DNA of 64,000 nucleotides from Sepiola atlantica (taxonomy: Eukaryota; Mollusca; Cephalopoda; Sepiida; Sepiolidae): positions 50,148,613-50,212,612 of the forward strand of contig OY744533.1 of the NCBI GenBank assembly GCA_963556195.1. The letters run 5' to 3'. The notes beneath the pieces are model-generated. The model saw nothing but the letters and a program-made list of their open reading frames with translations. It was not told the DNA's origin and did no database searches. How positions within the stretch are numbered: position 1 is the first letter of the stretch; each line of letters opens with the position of its first letter. Both the position numbers and the translations under genes were made by a program. Of the stretch, positions 59,753 to 64,000 are shown piece after piece.

Positions 59753-61034
59753 TGGTAGTATGTAGAGACAGGTTACATGCGACCGGAGCATGGGAATTGA
59801 AGTTGCTAAGCTGTCTTGGTCAGTGCGCATGTCAGATTAGAGGAGAATGATGGCATTGATGTGCGAAATATGCTGGTTTAGAGAAATGTGTTCGTTTTTT
59901 TTTAGTGTGTGTACAGACATGCCAGATACGACCGGAGCATTGGAATTGAGTTTGATAATCTGGTCGAGAGGAATGTCTTGGTTAGCTGGCATGTCAGATG
60001 AGAGCAAATCCGTAGAATTGAAGAGGATAATAAGCTGGTCGAAGAAATGACATGGTGTGTGGTGTGTACAATCATGTTAGATACATCCAGTGCGTTCGAT
60101 AAGCTCGCCGAGAGAAATGATTAGATTTGTTGTGTGTACAGACAGGTCAGATACGACCAGAGCGTTGGAATTTAGATTGACATTAAACTGGTCGAGAGAA
60201 ATGTATTGGTTGGTGATATATACAGGCAGGTCAAATACGACCAGAGCGTTAGAGTTACGGTTGTTACTAAGCTGGTGGGTGCGTCAGATACGACCTCGCG
60301 TTGGAATAAAGATTCCTTATAAGCTGGTCGAAGAAAATGTCACGGTTGGTTGTGTGTACAAGCAGCTAAGATACGAGCAGAGCATTACAATTTTGGTGAA
60401 TAAGCTGGTCGCGAGAGAAATGTCTTAGTTGGTTGTCATGTCAGATTCGATTAAAACGTTCGAACTAACGTTCATAATAAAATAATCTAGTGAACGAGGG
60501 AAATGTAAGGGTTGGTAGTGTGCACAGGCATGTTAGATACGAGCAGAGCATTGGAATCCAGGCTCAAGGGAACTGCCTTAGTTGGTAGGCATGTCAGATG
60601 AGAGCAGAAGGTTGAAATTGAGTTGGATAATAAGATGGTTTAGAGAAATGTTTTATTTGGTGATGTGTACAGCCGTGTCAGTTACGATCAGAACGTTGAC
60701 ATTTGGGATGGATAATAAGCTGGTCGAGAAAAATATCTTTGTTGGTGGGGATGTCAGATATGACCAGAACGTTGGAATCGAGCTTACTAATGAGCTGCCT
60801 GGGAGAAATGTCTAGGTTCGTGGCGTGTACAGGCAAGTCAGATACGACCAGAGCGTTGGAATTGAGGTTGATAATAAATAAGCTGGCCGAGAGAAGCGTA
60901 TTGGTTGGTGGTGTGTACAGCCGTATCAGATCGTTGACATTGAGGTTCGTACGCTGTTTGAAAACAAAAAAAAAATGTCTTGGTTGGTGTGTCTACAGGC
61001 ATATCAGATACGAGATGGGCGTTGTAGTTGAGCT
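59753..61034. repeat. Left-edge 84-bp repeat block of array 2
   Basis: Counterpart of the block at 118-1,399, including the absence of the 230-bp internal segment. The A-run near 60,966-60,975 has ten A with no interrupting C, a third form of a site that is C-interrupted or nine A elsewhere. Confidence 0.9.
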
Positions 61035-61538
61035 GTCATGTACGATCCGTGCTTGCCTGCATCCACGCATTCCAACCGTCACCTCGTTCACATATTAGCG
61101 AAATTCATAGAGCTTGCTGCAAATAAAGAAAGTGTGCATGGCGTTTCTACTGCGCCTTCACTTGCAGCGCGGAAAAAAGTGATTACCGTTAAATGGAGAA
61201 TGGCATTGAGGGACAGTGCGTTCCAGCCGAATCGCCAGGCGAGAGAGTACTCAGATGAAGCTATTTCGCGTAGGACTGGTCTCGCCTCTTTGCTTACAAA
61301 GGAACGGCTCGAATGCAAGAAGATAAGGTAGAGGCGAAAGCGAACAACCGACGGAGAAAGAAGAAAAGATTTTTACCGCCTACTGCAGGCGATACGAAAT
61401 GGAGATTGATCTGTGGAAGCCTGGATGATTACAACCGGCGGCCTGTTGTATTTTTTTGTTGTTGTCATGCGCGAGTGTCTTTAAGTGAGGATGCATTAAA
61501 GACAATATTAAAATGATGTTCTGATTTTGATTGTATTA

Positions 61539-61702
61539 TCGGGGTGAGCGCGAACGCAGACCCCACACTTAGAAATAGCGCACCCGAGTCGTCCACATTT
61601 GGGACGATCGCAAAGGTCAACCCAACCCTAGTGCAATGGAAGGGCCTCGCTCTGGGAGAACGGCCTAGATGATCACCGTTCACTCCTGTGCCAGGTAAGT
61701 AT
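61539..61702 (-). ncRNA. RNU1: U1 snRNA, copy 14 (first gene of array 2)
   Basis: Counterpart of copy 1 at an offset of 59,635 bp, and 6,034 bp from copy 13. No difference from copy 1 seen. TATA at 61,729-61,736, 3' box at 61,520-61,528. Its 5' flank has the internal-unit form and continues into another 84-bp block. Confidence 0.92.
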
Positions 61703-62025
61703 AAAAAATTTCACGGCCCACAACTCACATTTTATACCACACAGCTCTACTCAACACCAACACCTATTTACAAACTACTAAAATACCCGAAAATAAAATA
61801 TCACCAACATTAGCATATCACTACTTTTGCATTTCTCAATAACAACAATTCATAACAAACATTTCACTATCATTTAAACTTACCAACATTTTCACAAAAT
61901 ACTTCAATTCGTAAGCAAACTTACATTTTACCCTAATAAACAAACTACCATCTCAACAGTTGTCTCCCCTTAGATCAACAGCCGTTTTTCAAATGTAAGG
62001 AAGCATGAAGCCACTTGATGAAAAC

Positions 62026-64000
62026 TAAGCTGGTAGGTGCGTCAGATACGACCTCGCGTTGGAATAAGCTGGTCGAAGAAAATGTCACGGTTGGTTGTGT
62101 GTACAAGCAGCTAAGATTCGAGCAGAGCATTACAATTTTGGTGAATAAGCTGGTCGCGAGAGAAATGTCTTAGTTGGTGGTCATGTCAGATTCGATTAGA
62201 ACGTTCGAACTAACGTTCATAGTAATCTAGTCCAGGCAGGAAATCTAACGGTTGGTAGTGTGTACAGGCATGTTAGACACGAGCAGAGTGTGTGTACCCA
62301 GGTTGATAAGCAGCAGCTCAAGAGGAATGCCTTGTTTGGTAGTCAAGTCAGATCAGAGCAGAACTTTGGAATTGAGTTGAGTAATGAGTTTGTTTAGAGA
62401 AAGGTCTTATTTGGTGGTGTGTACAGGCAGGTCAGATACGACCAGGGCGTTGTAATTGAGGTTCATAAGCTGGTTGAGAAGAAATATGTTTGTTGCTGGT
62501 TTGCACAGCCGTGTCAGTTACTATCAGAACGCTGACATCGGGGTGGATAATAAGCTGGTCGAGTAAAAACTTGGTTGATAGGCATGTCATGTCAGAGCAG
62601 CGCAGAGAGTTGGAATTCAGGTGGGTAATAAGCTGGTCAAGAGAAATGTCTTAGCTACTGCTATGTACAGACATGTCAGATATGACTAGAGCCTTTAGAT
62701 TGAGGCTGATTATAAGCTAGGCGAGAGAAATGTCTTGGTTTCTTGTGTGTACAGTAATGTCCGATACATCCAGCACGTTCGAAATGTGGTTGATAAGTTG
62801 ATCAAGAGGTAACGGTAACGGAGTTGTAATTGAGGCTGTTACTAAACTGGTCGAGGTAAACGTCTCGGCTGGTGGTGTGTACAGGCATGTCGGATACATC
62901 TAGTGCGTTGTTGATGAGGTTGATGAGCTACTCGAGAAAAATGAGGTTGATAAGCTAGTCGAGAAGAAATACCTTGGTTGCTGGTGTGTGCGGGCAGGTC
63001 ATATACGACCAGAGCGTTCGAATTGAGGTTTATAATAAGCTTGACGAGAGAAATGTCCTGGTAGTGGGTGTGTATCAGATACGATCTTAACGTGAAAACT
63101 GAAATGGATACGCTATTCGAGAAAAAACGTCTTGCTTGGTGGCATATATCAGATACGACAAGGGCGTTGTCATTGAAGTAACTAATGAAGTAGTCGAGGT
63201 AATCGTTTCGGCTGGCGGTGTGTACAGACATGTCAGATACATCCAGTGCGTTCGAGATGCGGTTGATAAGCTACTCGAGAGAAATGTCTTGCTTAGTGGC
63301 GTCTAGAAGCAGGTGAGATACGATCGCAACGATGGAATTTAGATTGATAAGCTGGGCCAGAGAAATGTCTTGGTTTGTGGTGTCTACAGTGATAGTTGAT
63401 ACACTCAGCACGGTGGAAATGAGGTTGATAAGCTGGTCGAAAGAAAATATCCCGGTTCCTGGCCTGTGCAGGCAGGTCAGATACGATCGGAACGTTAAAA
63501 TCGATGTAGATACGCTATTCGAGAAAAATGTTTTGGTTGGTGGTGTATATCAGATACGACAATAGCGTTGTAATTGAGGTTGCTGCTAAACTGGTCGAGG
63601 GAAACGTCTCGCCTGGTGGTGTGTACAGGCATGTACGTTACATCCAGTGCGTTTGAAATGTGGTTGATAACATACTATAGAGAAATTTCTTGGTTAGTGG
63701 TGTGTAGTGGCAGGTCAGATACGAACGAAACGTTGGAATCGGGGTTGATAAGCTGGGCGATGAGAAATGTTTTTTTCTTTCTGATGTGCATAGGCAGGTC
63801 GGATACGACAAGGACGTTGTAATTGAGGTTGCTACTAATTTGGTCAATGGAAACGTCTTGATTGGTGGTGTGTGCAGGCATGTCAGATGCATCCAGTGCG
63901 TCCTAGATGAGGTTGATAAGCTACTCGAGAGAAATGTCTTGGTTAGTGGTGTTGAGAGGTAGGTCAGATACGACCACAACGTTTTAATGGAGGTCGATAA
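62026..64000. repeat. 84-bp repeat block of array 2, cut by window end
   Basis: Matches 2,391-4,365 of array 1. At the two marker sites present it has the common state (C near 62,309-62,320, A at the site equivalent to 12,797). Confidence 0.9.

Larger units (their letters stand above)
59636..64000. repeat. Array 2: start of a second U1 array, repeating window positions 1-4,365
   Basis: From 59,636 the sequence of window position 1 begins again and matches base for base over long stretches, including the left flank, the left-edge 84-bp block, the U1 gene and part of the next 84-bp block, which is cut by the window end. The offset is a constant 59,635 bp. The one difference I noticed is in an A-rich run: C at 1,333 corresponds to A at 60,968. 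The match covers array plus left edge, so a whole block (array plus right flank) has been duplicated, not just single units. Confidence 0.93.

Overview
The window is eukaryotic nuclear DNA, most likely from an invertebrate animal. It has no prokaryotic-style genes, and it is dominated by a tandem array with a 4,467-bp unit (three units are 4,466 bp). The recognisable gene in each unit is a U1 spliceosomal snRNA on the minus strand. I count 14 copies. I recognise no protein-coding gene. The species cannot be named from the sequence; long GA/CT microsatellite tracts and an animal-type snRNA 3' box are the only lineage hints.

Layout. Positions 1-117 are the left flank of array 1. Positions ~118-1,399 are a short left-edge block of degenerate 84-bp repeats. 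From 1,400 to 55,000 there are twelve complete units. Each has 991 bp of single-copy-like sequence (504 bp downstream of U1, the 164-nt U1 gene, 323 bp upstream of it) followed by ~3,476 bp of 84-bp repeats (about 41 monomers). A thirteenth U1 gene with its 5' flank (55,001-55,999) closes the array and runs into non-repeated DNA. The flank 56,000-59,635 is AT-rich, with a ~1.2-kb polypurine tract, a CT tract and a pair of degenerate direct repeats. At 59,636 the sequence of window position 1 starts again: the left flank, left-edge block, a fourteenth U1 gene and part of a further 84-bp block run to the window end. There is therefore a third repeat level of 59,635 bp.

The U1 gene. The 5' end (perfect 5' splice-site-pairing sequence), stem-loop II with the U1A-binding loop, stem-loop III and the UUCG-capped stem-loop IV are intact, and helix H is kept by a compensatory change. 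A TATA element lies at -34 to -27 and a good 3' box starts about 10 nt past the RNA end, so each unit looks like a complete transcription unit. In every copy, however, the stem-loop I loop (U1-70K site) and the Sm site depart from the usual consensus. Either this is a lineage-specific or variant U1 family, or a homogenised family of non-functional copies.

Evolution visible in the window. The 84-bp monomers within a unit are strongly diverged, but whole units are nearly identical. Homogenisation therefore acts on the 4.47-kb unit, as in higher-order satellite repeats. Linked variants show a segment repeated at 22,334-bp spacing and probable conversion between monomers. The right-edge copy plus the left-edge block let the founding junction be read: the U1 5' flank was joined to the left-edge repeats over a 2-bp overlap.
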